A program made the position numbers and the translations under genes. This document shows, piece by piece, positions 27,344 to 35,682 of a stretch of DNA of 64,000 nt (positions are counted from its first letter, which is position 1; each line of letters starts with the position of its first letter). The notes below the pieces were generated by a model. It saw only the letters and a list, made by a program, of their open reading frames with translations. It was not told the origin of the DNA and searched no databases. Source of the stretch: Sediminibacterium sp. (GTDB taxonomy: Bacteria > Bacteroidota > Bacteroidia > Chitinophagales > Chitinophagaceae); assembly GCA_017537025.1 (NCBI GenBank), contig JAFWCB010000005.1, positions 434,001 to 498,000 on the forward strand. Reading direction: 5' to 3'.

Positions 27344-30300
27344 ATGAAGTTTTTTTCTAAAAATAGCATCAAGTTTTTAACAATCTGTGTATTCGTTATT
27401 TGGGGTAAAGTAGATTGCTTTGCTCAAGTTACCTACTATTCCAAAGCATCCGGCAATGCAAATATTGTTTCTACTTGGGGTACCAATACAGATGGGAGCG
27501 GACCTAGTCCGGCCGACTTTATAAGCGGTGATATTTTTATTGTAAGAAATGGCAGTTCACTTACAACGAGCGGGTCGTGGAATATAGATGATGGAGGTAT
27601 TACTAATGGAGGAGTGTTGAGGATAGCAACAGGCGGATTGCTTACTGCGTCAAATGCCATTACATTTAGCGGGTCGAGTATAACAGGCACCACATTTAGC
27701 ATCCAAAATGGGGGAACCTATCAACATGCACTATCTACCAATATCTCAACCAGCATTTTATCAGCCACAACCCTTGATTTTCAGACCGGCTCTAACTTTG
27801 AAATAAGGGCTACCGGTTCTCATACAAATGCTGCCGGAGCTGTATTTTATAATCTTACCATAAACAATAGTGCCACCGTAACCATCACCAATACTATTGT
27901 ATATGTTGGGGGTGTTCTAACCATAAATTCGGGCTCAACACTGCGTTTTTCTAATACCGGTATTACAAGCGGATTACAAGATGCAACGGGTAGCATGACA
28001 ACATCGGGTACAGGGCTACTGCGAATAGCAAGTACTTCTACCGCGAATTTACCCTCAAGTATTACTTGGAATTTTCAAGTTAATTATGATGGTACAGGAA
28101 CCCAACGTATTCAACCCGGCACCTACAGTACCCTCAATGCAACAGGTGGAAACAGAACAATTAGTAGTGGGTCAACTGTAACTATTAGCGGTACCTTCAC
28201 ACCTGGTGTAGGCACATATACACTTACCGGATCAACCATAGAATACAGTGGCAATGGATCTGCCAATATCCCCAATCTATCTTATAACAACCTTACCATT
28301 AGTGGAACAGGCACAAAAAGCCTTACTACCGATCTTACCGTGAATGGAATTCTGTCCATAACAAATGCATCGGGTTTCTTGGCAATCAATGGCAATACAC
28401 TAACACTGAATGGTACAACAGATTTATCGAATGGTAAGTTAATTGGTTCTTCTACTTCTAAACTTACTATCGGAGGAAGTACCGGAAGCACTACGAATAT
28501 AAACTTTAGCCAGTCTGGCACTGATAATCAACTTCAATCCCTTACGCTCAATAGAACCGGTGGCGGAGGGGCAACACTATTAAGTGAAGTAGATATAATA
28601 AATACGCTTACCCTTACTAACGGTATCTTAGCAACTAATAATAATACGCTCGCTTTAAGATCTACCTCTATTTCAAATACAGCCAGAGTTGCAGCTGTTG
28701 GATCCGGGGCAAGTATTACGTACAGCTCAGTGGGTGGTATTAGATCCGAAAGGTTTCTTTCTCAAGGATTTAGAAGCTTTAAAGATCTTGGTTCTGGTAT
28801 CTACACTTTCAGTAATTATATTTTTGATAATTGGCAAGAGGCCGGTGGGAGTACTAGTGGATTAGGTACCCATATTACGGGTATCGCCAGTTCAACCGGA
28901 GGAGTTGATGCAACAACCGGTTTGGATAAAACGCAACAGGGAAATGTTTCTTTGTACACCTATAATGGCACTACTTTCCCCTCCATCACAAATACAAAAA
29001 CAAACCGTTTGGATCCCTTTAGAGGATATCGTATTCTTATAAGAGGCGACAGGAATGTAGACTTATGGCAGTTACCCACGCCTACAACAATGAATACATC
29101 AACCGTACTGAGAGCAACCGGACAAATGATTTATGGAGATGTTACTTACTCTACCTCGGGCGTTTCCAACGGCGTATATAGTTCATCTTATGCTTTAAAT
29201 AGTGCTAGTTCAACGGGCTTTAGCTTAATAGCAAACCCTTATTGGGCACCTGTTAGCTGGGGCAAAATACTTGATAATGCCGGTACCAGCAATATCCAAA
29301 GTACCTATTGGTATTTTGATCCAACCTTAGGTGTTAATGGAGTGTATGCTACCTGGCTTCGCACGGGTGGAACTGGGTCTGAATCGGGCACAAGTAACGG
29401 GGTTGGTAATACAAATAATTTTATACAACCCGGACAAGCCATTTTTATCCGTAATAATAATAGTACTAGTCCGTCTCTTAAAATTACCGAAAGTAATAAA
29501 GATATTGCCTCTGGTGCAGTTAGTGTATTCAATACCCCTTCTACTGGTTCGCTTAATAAGCTGGGGATCGTATTACAAAGATTTGTTGACGGAAGAGGTC
29601 AAGTTGTATTTGATGGATCTACACTACTTTTCGATGCCAATTATTCAAACAATGTAGTTACCAATGAAGATGCAGGAAAAATTACCAACGGAGGTGAAAA
29701 TTTAGCCATTGTAAATACTTCTAATGGCACTACATTACTAAGTATCGAAAGCCGCAAGCCTGCAGTATCTGCAGATACACTCAATTTACGCTTGTGGCAA
29801 ATGGCTAATAATGAGAATTACACGCTTAACTTGATGGCTAAAGATTTTAATGCCAATGGTAATCTCGCATTCTTAAGTGACCGTTATTCGAAAAAAGAGC
29901 TATTTATCCGGAATGATACCGATACGCTAAAACAAACATTTACAATTAATACCGCTGACTCTTCTTCTTATTTCAATCGATTTGCAGTAATTTTTAAACA
30001 ACCCTATCCGATTGGAAATAATTTCAGTGCTATTGAGCTCAAAGGCTCGCTTACAGCTGGTATCGCCTCACTAAATTGGAATATACCTACGAGTGTTAAT
30101 AACGACCAACTTTTTTATGATCTAGAAAAATCAAATAATGGAGTTGAATTTACCGTTTTAAAAAGAATTTACAAAGATTCTGCTACCAGTCAATATAGTT
30201 ATGTAGATAGTGCTGCTAGCCTTCCTAAAAATTACTACAGAATCAAGGCCTATAAAAACGACGCAGGGTTCGGCAATAGTAATTTAGTACTACTTGAAAA

Positions 30301-30577
30301 TGAAGATAGTATTAAAACAATCTCTTTTTATCCTAATCCTGTTACTAATAATAAGGTTAATATTCAGTTCAATAAACTGAACCCTGCTAATTATCAATTT
30401 ACCCTTTTAGATATGAAGGGAAATATTGTAATGACGAAGCTTATCCAACATATTGGCGCATCTAGTACGCAGCAAATTAGTTTTATTAAACCTTTGAGTC
30501 CGGGTACATATAAAGCAGTATTATTTAATATGGAAACAAAAAAACGTTTTACCGGAACCATATTGGTTGGCAATTAA
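27344..30577 (+). CDS. large secreted surface protein with T9SS type A sorting domain
   Basis: 1077-residue protein with an N-terminal signal peptide (about 1-27, ending CFAQ). A long Thr/Ser/Gly/Asn-rich region (about 30-470) has beta-helix-like short repeats such as LTLNGTTDLSNGKLIG. A mixed domain follows, and the end (about 985-1077) has the T9SS layout: SFYPNPVTNNKVNIQF, LLDMKGNIV, LSPGTYKAVLFN. Such proteins cross the outer membrane by type IX secretion and are bound to the surface glycolipid. It is divergent from the polysaccharide locus, so an adhesin or matrix role fits but is inferred. Start ATG, after AAAAA. Confidence 0.88.
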   Translation: MKFFSKNSIKFLTICVFVIWGKVDCFAQVTYYSKASGNANIVSTWGTNTDGSGPSPADFISGDIFIVRNGSSLTTSGSWNIDDGGITNGGVLRIATGGLLTASNAITFSGSSITGTTFSIQNGGTYQHALSTNISTSILSATTLDFQTGSNFEIRATGSHTNAAGAVFYNLTINNSATVTITNTIVYVGGVLTINSGSTLRFSNTGITSGLQDATGSMTTSGTGLLRIASTSTANLPSSITWNFQVNYDGTGTQRIQPGTYSTLNATGGNRTISSGSTVTISGTFTPGVGTYTLTGSTIEYSGNGSANIPNLSYNNLTISGTGTKSLTTDLTVNGILSITNASGFLAINGNTLTLNGTTDLSNGKLIGSSTSKLTIGGSTGSTTNINFSQSGTDNQLQSLTLNRTGGGGATLLSEVDIINTLTLTNGILATNNNTLALRSTSISNTARVAAVGSGASITYSSVGGIRSERFLSQGFRSFKDLGSGIYTFSNYIFDNWQEAGGSTSGLGTHITGIASSTGGVDATTGLDKTQQGNVSLYTYNGTTFPSITNTKTNRLDPFRGYRILIRGDRNVDLWQLPTPTTMNTSTVLRATGQMIYGDVTYSTSGVSNGVYSSSYALNSASSTGFSLIANPYWAPVSWGKILDNAGTSNIQSTYWYFDPTLGVNGVYATWLRTGGTGSESGTSNGVGNTNNFIQPGQAIFIRNNNSTSPSLKITESNKDIASGAVSVFNTPSTGSLNKLGIVLQRFVDGRGQVVFDGSTLLFDANYSNNVVTNEDAGKITNGGENLAIVNTSNGTTLLSIESRKPAVSADTLNLRLWQMANNENYTLNLMAKDFNANGNLAFLSDRYSKKELFIRNDTDTLKQTFTINTADSSSYFNRFAVIFKQPYPIGNNFSAIELKGSLTAGIASLNWNIPTSVNNDQLFYDLEKSNNGVEFTVLKRIYKDSATSQYSYVDSAASLPKNYYRIKAYKNDAGFGNSNLVLLENEDSIKTISFYPNPVTNNKVNIQFNKLNPANYQFTLLDMKGNIVMTKLIQHIGASSTQQISFIKPLSPGTYKAVLFNMETKKRFTGTILVGN

Positions 30578-30588
30578 TAATTTTTTGA

Positions 30589-30945
30589 ATGAAAAAAATT
30601 CGTATTTATATTTTTATTACCCTTTCCCAATCAATATTTTTTGCCTTGCCAACTAGCGCACAATTTGGAGGTACTACACCTTCTATGCCGGGTTTAGATA
30701 CGGCTATTATGAGAAGAGATACCGTAACAATTTCAGTTGATCCAGATCCAACCAATAATCCTTTTATGCGAAGCAGTGGTACTATTCGATCTAATGACGA
30801 TCCTGGTGGCCCGGGTAGCGGTGGTGGATTTGGTAGCCCACCGCCTGATGCGGTTATACCTATTGATGGTGGAGTGGGATTTTTAATAGCGGGTGGAGCG
30901 CTATTGGCAGCCGGAAGATATCGAAAAAAGAAGCCGAAACTTTAA
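30589..30945 (+). CDS. small PID-CTERM-like exosortase substrate
   Basis: 118-residue protein with a signal peptide (1-24, ending TSAQ), a short Thr/Asp-rich middle, a Gly/Pro-rich linker (GGPGSGGGFGSPPP, about 75-88) and a tripartite C-terminus: PIDGGVGFLI, a hydrophobic stretch, then RYRKKKPKL. This matches the PID-CTERM sorting signal of Bacteroidota, recognised by exosortase-family enzymes. An exosortase-like gene lies tail-to-tail with it, sharing TTAA as overlapping stops. It follows the T9SS gene by 11 bp and may be co-transcribed. Function after sorting unknown. Confidence 0.8.
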   Translation: MKKIRIYIFITLSQSIFFALPTSAQFGGTTPSMPGLDTAIMRRDTVTISVDPDPTNNPFMRSSGTIRSNDDPGGPGSGGGFGSPPPDAVIPIDGGVGFLIAGGALLAAGRYRKKKPKL

Positions 30946-31484
30946 TGTTTGCTTTGCATTTTTCTGTGTACAATTAGCATTAAAAAAACAATGCCATACA
31001 ATACATAATTATATAAATCGTGGTGATTGATGCTACCTGATTTTAGTCCTTTGTGATAGTAGGTTAGAAGTAATAAAACAATACGAGTAATGTTTAAGCA
31101 AGTTATCATAACGATACCTATAAGTATCCATTTTAGCCTAAAGCGTAAAGTATCTCCGGTATACGCAAAAACATAAGATACCCAAAAAGACAATATGCCG
31201 ATTCCTAAACACCAATATACTAGTTGAATACCAACTGTACCATTAATATATAATAAGTACTTGCCTCTTGTTTGCGTATAATATCCTAACCATTCAACTA
31301 CTTGCGAAGCGCTTCCTAATAAAATACGCCTGTATACACTTACATAGTCTACATATTTTAGCCAAGCAATATATCTACCTCCTTCTGTAGATAAGCCTAT
31401 AAATGCATATGTTCCATAATACAACAAAGCGTAAATCGATAGAAATAAAAATAAAAATTTGATATATGCCGGAACCGATCGCAT
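30942..31484 (-). CDS. exosortase/archaeosortase family protein
   Basis: 180-residue membrane protein with about five hydrophobic segments. The three residues expected of an exosortase are present: Cys92 (VYWCLGIGILSFW), Arg134 (LNITRIVLLL) and His154/155 (INHHDLYNY). Exosortases are thought to cleave PEP-CTERM-type tails and pass the protein on to a glycolipid or to the outer surface. The likely substrate is the convergent PID-CTERM protein. It is close in size and layout to the X/Y-type exosortases of Bacteroidota, but I cannot assign the subtype. Start ATG; 48 bp separate it from the divergent acyltransferase gene. Confidence 0.82.
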   Translation of the reverse strand: MRSVPAYIKFLFLFLSIYALLYYGTYAFIGLSTEGGRYIAWLKYVDYVSVYRRILLGSASQVVEWLGYYTQTRGKYLLYINGTVGIQLVYWCLGIGILSFWVSYVFAYTGDTLRFRLKWILIGIVMITCLNITRIVLLLLTYYHKGLKSGSINHHDLYNYVLYGIVFLMLIVHRKMQSKH

Positions 31485-31532
31485 AATTGCAATTTAGTTA
31501 ATGTACATCGATAAAGTCTTATCTTTATAGGT

Positions 31533-32681
31533 ATGAACAACAGGTACTACTCCCTCGATGTATTTCGCGGTGCCACCGTAGCATTGATGATCCTCGTAAA
31601 TAACCCCGGCAATTGGAGCCATAGTTTCGACCCACTCAAACATGCCAAATGGCATGGCTGTACCCCAACAGATTTAGTATTCCCTTTCTTTCTCTTTGCA
31701 GTTGGTAATGCCATGGCTTTTGTGATGCCTCGCTTTGAAAATGCAGGACCTTCCGTATTCTGGAAAAAGATCATAAAAAGAACTTTACTCATTTTCATCA
31801 TTGGCCTAATGCTCAATTGGAGTCCATTCGTAAAATGGACTGATGCGGGTTTGGTTTTTAAATCATGGGAGAATATACGCATCCTGGGCGTTCTACAGCG
31901 GATTGCACTTTGTTATTTTTTCGGATCTGTGATTGTTTATTATGGGAAAACAAAAGGTGCTTTCTATATTTCAGCGTTAATTCTTCTCGCCTACTGGTTT
32001 ATTTGTTATGCACTCAATCCTTCAGACCCCTATAGTTTACAAGGGTGGTTTGGCACCAAACTAGATATTGCCATTTTAGGTGAATCACATGTTTATAGAG
32101 GAGAGGGAGTTCCTTTTGACCCCGAAGGTTTTATGAGTACACCCGCCGCAATTGTTCAAGTTGTGTTCGGGTTTTTAGCAGGACAATACATTCAATTGAA
32201 GGGAAAAAGTTACGAAATGCTTGCTAACTTACTAATAGCCGGTTTGATAATGATTACAACCGCTTATTTCTGGGATATGAGCTTTCCAATCAATAAAAAA
32301 ATTTGGACAAGCTCCTACGCACTTTACACTTCCGGTTTAGCTATCCTCTGTTTGGGTGTATTGATATATATAATCGAATTTAAAGAAACCAAGGGCGCAT
32401 GGAGTAGTTTCTTCGATGTGTTCGGAAAAAATCCTTTATTTATTTTTGTACTAAGCGGATTTTTACCCCGCTTACTCGCCCTTTTTCGTTGGGAAACAGG
32501 TATAGCCCCTAATGGTTCTAAAGAGTATACATCTGCATTACCCTGGTTTTATCATACCATTTGCGAACCGATCAGTAATGATCTTAGGGTTGGATCGTTT
32601 ATGTATGCACTATGTTTAATCATTTTTTATTGGTTAATAGTATACTTATTAGATAAAAAGAAAATCTATATAAAAGTATAG
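31533..32681 (+). CDS. NagX/HGSNAT-like membrane acyltransferase (DUF5009)
   Basis: 382-residue polytopic membrane protein of the COG4299 group related to heparan-alpha-glucosaminide N-acetyltransferase. The start YYSLDVFRGATVALMILVNNPG and the loop AKWHGCTPTDLVFPFFLFAVG are characteristic; the conserved His of WHG is the proposed acetyl acceptor. About ten helices follow. These enzymes move acetyl groups across the membrane onto amino sugars, so it may acetylate a periplasmic or surface glycan. It precedes the transglutaminase-like gene by 11 bp. Start ATG. Confidence 0.85.
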   Translation: MNNRYYSLDVFRGATVALMILVNNPGNWSHSFDPLKHAKWHGCTPTDLVFPFFLFAVGNAMAFVMPRFENAGPSVFWKKIIKRTLLIFIIGLMLNWSPFVKWTDAGLVFKSWENIRILGVLQRIALCYFFGSVIVYYGKTKGAFYISALILLAYWFICYALNPSDPYSLQGWFGTKLDIAILGESHVYRGEGVPFDPEGFMSTPAAIVQVVFGFLAGQYIQLKGKSYEMLANLLIAGLIMITTAYFWDMSFPINKKIWTSSYALYTSGLAILCLGVLIYIIEFKETKGAWSSFFDVFGKNPLFIFVLSGFLPRLLALFRWETGIAPNGSKEYTSALPWFYHTICEPISNDLRVGSFMYALCLIIFYWLIVYLLDKKKIYIKV

Positions 32682-32692
32682 GGAGATAATAA

Positions 32693-33499
32693 ATGAGAAA
32701 AATACTTCGATTTTTTAGAAAGATTTTTTTGAATACAAGCATACTACTATTTTTAAATGGCTTGCTGCTTGGCTTCTCCATCTATTTCAAATTAGAATCT
32801 AATTATGAAGATGAACTTTTTACCAGTTTGGTAGAAAATGTAATTGAAACGGCTAATCCTTCAAAAAATCTTGATTCCTTTTTTATCAGCTCCATGCGTT
32901 TAACGCATACGCTTGAAGTAAACCGACAAAATATTTTTAGGGATAATAAACCCAAGGGGTTAAAAGCTAATTTTTTCAGGCCGGCAGTGGTAGACTTAAT
33001 GACAGGTGACGGTGACTGTGGTAGCTATGCAGTAGTTTTAGCCCGACTTTTAAAGTCGGCAGGCTATAAAGTGCGTATTGCACAAATGCAAGTACATGGC
33101 GTTAATGCCGGACATATGGTAGTAGAGGCAAAAAAAAGAAGCGGATGGATCGTTCTTGATCCAACTGTGAACCAATATTTTAAAAAACCGGATGGAAGCC
33201 TAGCATCTTTTAAAGATGTACAGCAAAACTGGGACTATTATAAAAAGCAAACTCATTCTAATTATGTTCAGAGCTATAAATACGAAGGAGTTAGATATAC
33301 AAATTGGAGCAAAATCCCTTATTTAGGAAACGGTGTAAAATCAATTATTAAAATATTTATTGGGGAGGAAGAAACCAATGAAATTGCTATAAGATCTTAT
33401 CTACTAAGAAAATATCATTTTTTTTATTCGATCACGGCAACCCTCTATGCAATTAGCTCAATACTTCTTATAATAACAGTTTTTAGAAAAAAACGTTAG
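32693..33499 (+). CDS. membrane-anchored transglutaminase-like protein
   Basis: 268-residue protein with an N-terminal helix (about 15-32), a soluble transglutaminase-like core and a C-terminal helix (about 245-263). The catalytic triad can be read as Cys109 (GDGDCGSYA), His141 (NAGHMVVEA) and Asp156 (VLDPTVN). This papain-like fold often acts as a peptidase or amide-transfer enzyme. Its place next to the exosortase unit suggests envelope work, but the substrate is unknown. It overlaps the convergent acetyltransferase gene by 4 bp. The leader has GGAGATAATAA before ATG. Confidence 0.75.
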   Translation: MRKILRFFRKIFLNTSILLFLNGLLLGFSIYFKLESNYEDELFTSLVENVIETANPSKNLDSFFISSMRLTHTLEVNRQNIFRDNKPKGLKANFFRPAVVDLMTGDGDCGSYAVVLARLLKSAGYKVRIAQMQVHGVNAGHMVVEAKKRSGWIVLDPTVNQYFKKPDGSLASFKDVQQNWDYYKKQTHSNYVQSYKYEGVRYTNWSKIPYLGNGVKSIIKIFIGEEETNEIAIRSYLLRKYHFFYSITATLYAISSILLIITVFRKKR

Positions 33500-33957
33500 T
33501 GCAAAGTCCGGATTAATACGGCAGGGTTTCCCGCATAGGTACCCGCAATTAAAATATCTTTTGTAACAACTGCCCCCGCTCCTATAACTGCATTATCACA
33601 AATATTCACGGGTAGTACAGTTGCATTTGATCCGATCGATACATTATTCCCAATAGTTATTTTTTTCCAAAGGGAGGCATTCCCGGCAGGTTTGCCGATT
33701 TTAAAATCGTCATTTACAAAAACTACTCCATGACCAATAAAGCACTCCTTTCCAATCGTTACTCCGGTACAAATAAATGTATGCGATTGAATCCTACAAT
33801 TATCTCCAATTACTACACCACTTTGTATTTCAGTAAATGGACCTATAAAGCAATAATTTCCGATAGTACAATCGTACAGATTAACAGGTTGTACAACCTG
33901 CACCTGATCTCCAAACACCACATTTACTATTCCTATATTTTTTTCAAGGGGTTGCAT
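33496..33957 (-). CDS. hexapeptide-repeat acyltransferase (WlbB/WbpD-like)
   Basis: 153-residue left-handed beta-helix protein with clear hexapeptide repeats ([IV]-G-x4: TIGNYCFIGPFTEI, VIGDNCRI, TIGKECFIGHG, TIGNNVSIGSN, VIGAGAVV). It resembles WlbB/WbpD, which N-acetylate the 3-amino group of UDP-GlcNAc3N-uronic acid. The Gfo/Idh/MocA-type gene next to it, overlapping by 25 bp, resembles WlbA/WbpB of the same pathway. The aminotransferase WlbC is not seen here. Acyl donor presumably acetyl-CoA. Start ATG. Confidence 0.82.
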   Translation of the reverse strand: MQPLEKNIGIVNVVFGDQVQVVQPVNLYDCTIGNYCFIGPFTEIQSGVVIGDNCRIQSHTFICTGVTIGKECFIGHGVVFVNDDFKIGKPAGNASLWKKITIGNNVSIGSNATVLPVNICDNAVIGAGAVVTKDILIAGTYAGNPAVLIRTLH

Positions 33958-34949
33958 ATAATTGCAGAAAGATACATCTTTTCAATCGTTCTAATAGTAG
34001 CTTCTGCTTCCTGTAAAGAGGTATAATAGGGTTCATTCGATTGATATATCTTTAATAAATGCTTGTACACTTCATCATGATAAGCCCCTGAGCCCTTATA
34101 ATTATCATAATTATTTTCTTTTTTTTCCTGTATATCAAGCTCAAACGGGGTTGTATTGATTTCGATTCGATTTAAAAAAGTACCGCCAATTTTGATAAAC
34201 CCTTTTTCTGTAGTAAGCATAAAAGAACCCTCAATATTACTCGGCTCTGTATTTACTGTATAGTTAACCGAACCAATAATTCCGTTAGTATAATTTAAAA
34301 TGAATACTCCCGTATCTTCAACATCTAATTCTTTATCAGACTGCTTACTGATAAAGCCTTTCGCATCCTCACAATCACCAAAAAACCAGGTGAGTATGTC
34401 GATAAAATGGCTAAGTTGTGTATACAAAATACCGCCATCTAGCTGCTTATCCCCATGCCAGCTATTTGTATAATAAGCAGGGGGTCTATTCCAGAAACAA
34501 TTGATTTGAAAACTGTAAATGGTGCCTAATTGCCCTTCTTGCAATAATGTCTTAATTCCCTTAATAGCAGTATTAAACCTGTTCTGCATAATAGGAAACA
34601 CCTGCCTACCGGATTTTACCATGGCCACTACTATCGCATCAATATCCCTTTTAAAAAGTGCAACTGGTTTTTCTACAATCACATCCATTCCTTGCTCCAA
34701 ACATTGGATCGCTTGTGTTGCATGTAATCCATTTGGAGTACAAATTACAGCTATATCTATATCCAGCTTTTCCGCCAGAAAAGCTTGTAAAGAATCAAAG
34801 TTTTTAGCTTGAAATATATTTGAGAACTGTATAGCTCGGTCGGCTATAATATCTACTACCGCTATAAGTTTAGCGTACTGCTGTATTAATAATGCATGCC
34901 TCTCACCAATCCGGCCACAACCAATTAATACGAATCTAAGCTCGCTCAT
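33933..34949 (-). CDS. Gfo/Idh/MocA oxidoreductase (WlbA/WbpB-like)
   Basis: 338-residue NAD-dependent dehydrogenase: GCGRIGERH (10-18) is the Rossmann loop, EKPV (93-96) supplies the catalytic Lys94, and LDGGILYTQLSHFIDIL (170-186) holds the catalytic Asp171 and His181. The segment MQNRFNTAIKGIK and the CFWNRPPAYY motif are close to WlbA, which oxidises the C3 of UDP-N-acetylglucosaminuronate. With the acetyltransferase it suggests synthesis of an amino-uronic-type sugar nucleotide, inferred from context. Its ATG directly abuts the stop of the nucleotidyltransferase gene. Confidence 0.83.
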   Translation of the reverse strand: MSELRFVLIGCGRIGERHALLIQQYAKLIAVVDIIADRAIQFSNIFQAKNFDSLQAFLAEKLDIDIAVICTPNGLHATQAIQCLEQGMDVIVEKPVALFKRDIDAIVVAMVKSGRQVFPIMQNRFNTAIKGIKTLLQEGQLGTIYSFQINCFWNRPPAYYTNSWHGDKQLDGGILYTQLSHFIDILTWFFGDCEDAKGFISKQSDKELDVEDTGVFILNYTNGIIGSVNYTVNTEPSNIEGSFMLTTEKGFIKIGGTFLNRIEINTTPFELDIQEKKENNYDNYKGSGAYHDEVYKHLLKIYQSNEPYYTSLQEAEATIRTIEKMYLSAIICNPLKKI

Positions 34950-35674
34950 TATTGAAACAGTTTTTCTGCCATTGCTACACTTTCAGGCTTACCTACATCT
35001 ATAAATAAAGAACCGGTATGGTCGTAAGCCTGTATATAATTTGTAGAACACAAATCGAGATATACATCAATCATTGAAAATTTTCCTTCGAATCTATTTT
35101 TGTTAAAAATATCGTTACTAATAATATGGATACCACTAAATGATTTTTCTTTAATCTTTTCTTCCGAATTCTCGTTAAGAAACCCTTTCTGATCACCGGT
35201 AATTCTATTTCTCCATCCAACCATCCTATCTCTATCATCAAATAATAAGCAACGTGATGACTCCCGATCACTTACTGCAAGCGTTGCCAGTGGTTTATTT
35301 TTTTTATGTATCGCTATCATACTACTTAAGGGCATATCAGTTAGGATATCGGCATTCATCACTACAAAACTGCCTTCATTTTCTAAATACGATTTTGCTT
35401 TCATTAAACCACCTCCGGTTTCTAATACAGCGTCTGTTTCATCAGAAATAATAATATTAGAGCCCCAACCATTATTGATAGTTATTGCTTCAATAATTTG
35501 ATCCGCAAAATGATGCACATTTACAATGACTTCAAATATGTGGTGATTTTGCAAATACAATACATTCCTTTCCAGTAAAGATTTATCATTCACCATTGCC
35601 AACGCTTTGGGATGATGGTCTGTAAAGGGTTTCAGACGAGTACCTAAACCTGCTGCAAAAATCATAGCGCGCAT
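34949..35674 (-). CDS. MurU-like sugar-1-phosphate nucleotidyltransferase
   Basis: 241-residue NTP-transferase: MRAMIFAAGLGTRLKPF (1-17) is the nucleotide loop, LETGGG (84-89) binds the base/sugar and NADILTD (107-113) the metal. Length and LETGGG favour the MurU/ManC-short type over RmlA. In Pseudomonas MurU makes UDP-MurNAc from the 1-phosphate formed by AmgK. Here the upstream gene is an AmgK-like kinase fused to a RapZ domain, which supports recycling of cell-wall sugars, although GDP- or UDP-hexose synthesis is possible. I prefer the ATG at 35674; a TTG at 35695 would overlap the kinase gene. Confidence 0.82.
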   Translation of the reverse strand: MRAMIFAAGLGTRLKPFTDHHPKALAMVNDKSLLERNVLYLQNHHIFEVIVNVHHFADQIIEAITINNGWGSNIIISDETDAVLETGGGLMKAKSYLENEGSFVVMNADILTDMPLSSMIAIHKKNKPLATLAVSDRESSRCLLFDDRDRMVGWRNRITGDQKGFLNENSEEKIKEKSFSGIHIISNDIFNKNRFEGKFSMIDVYLDLCSTNYIQAYDHTGSLFIDVGKPESVAMAEKLFQ

Positions 35675-35682
35675 AAGCAATA

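Noticed and set aside
27436-29532. Several minus-strand frames opposite the T9SS gene
   Set aside because: They mirror the Thr/Ser/Gly-rich repeats (reverse-complement codons give Val/Pro/Leu runs) and have no family features.
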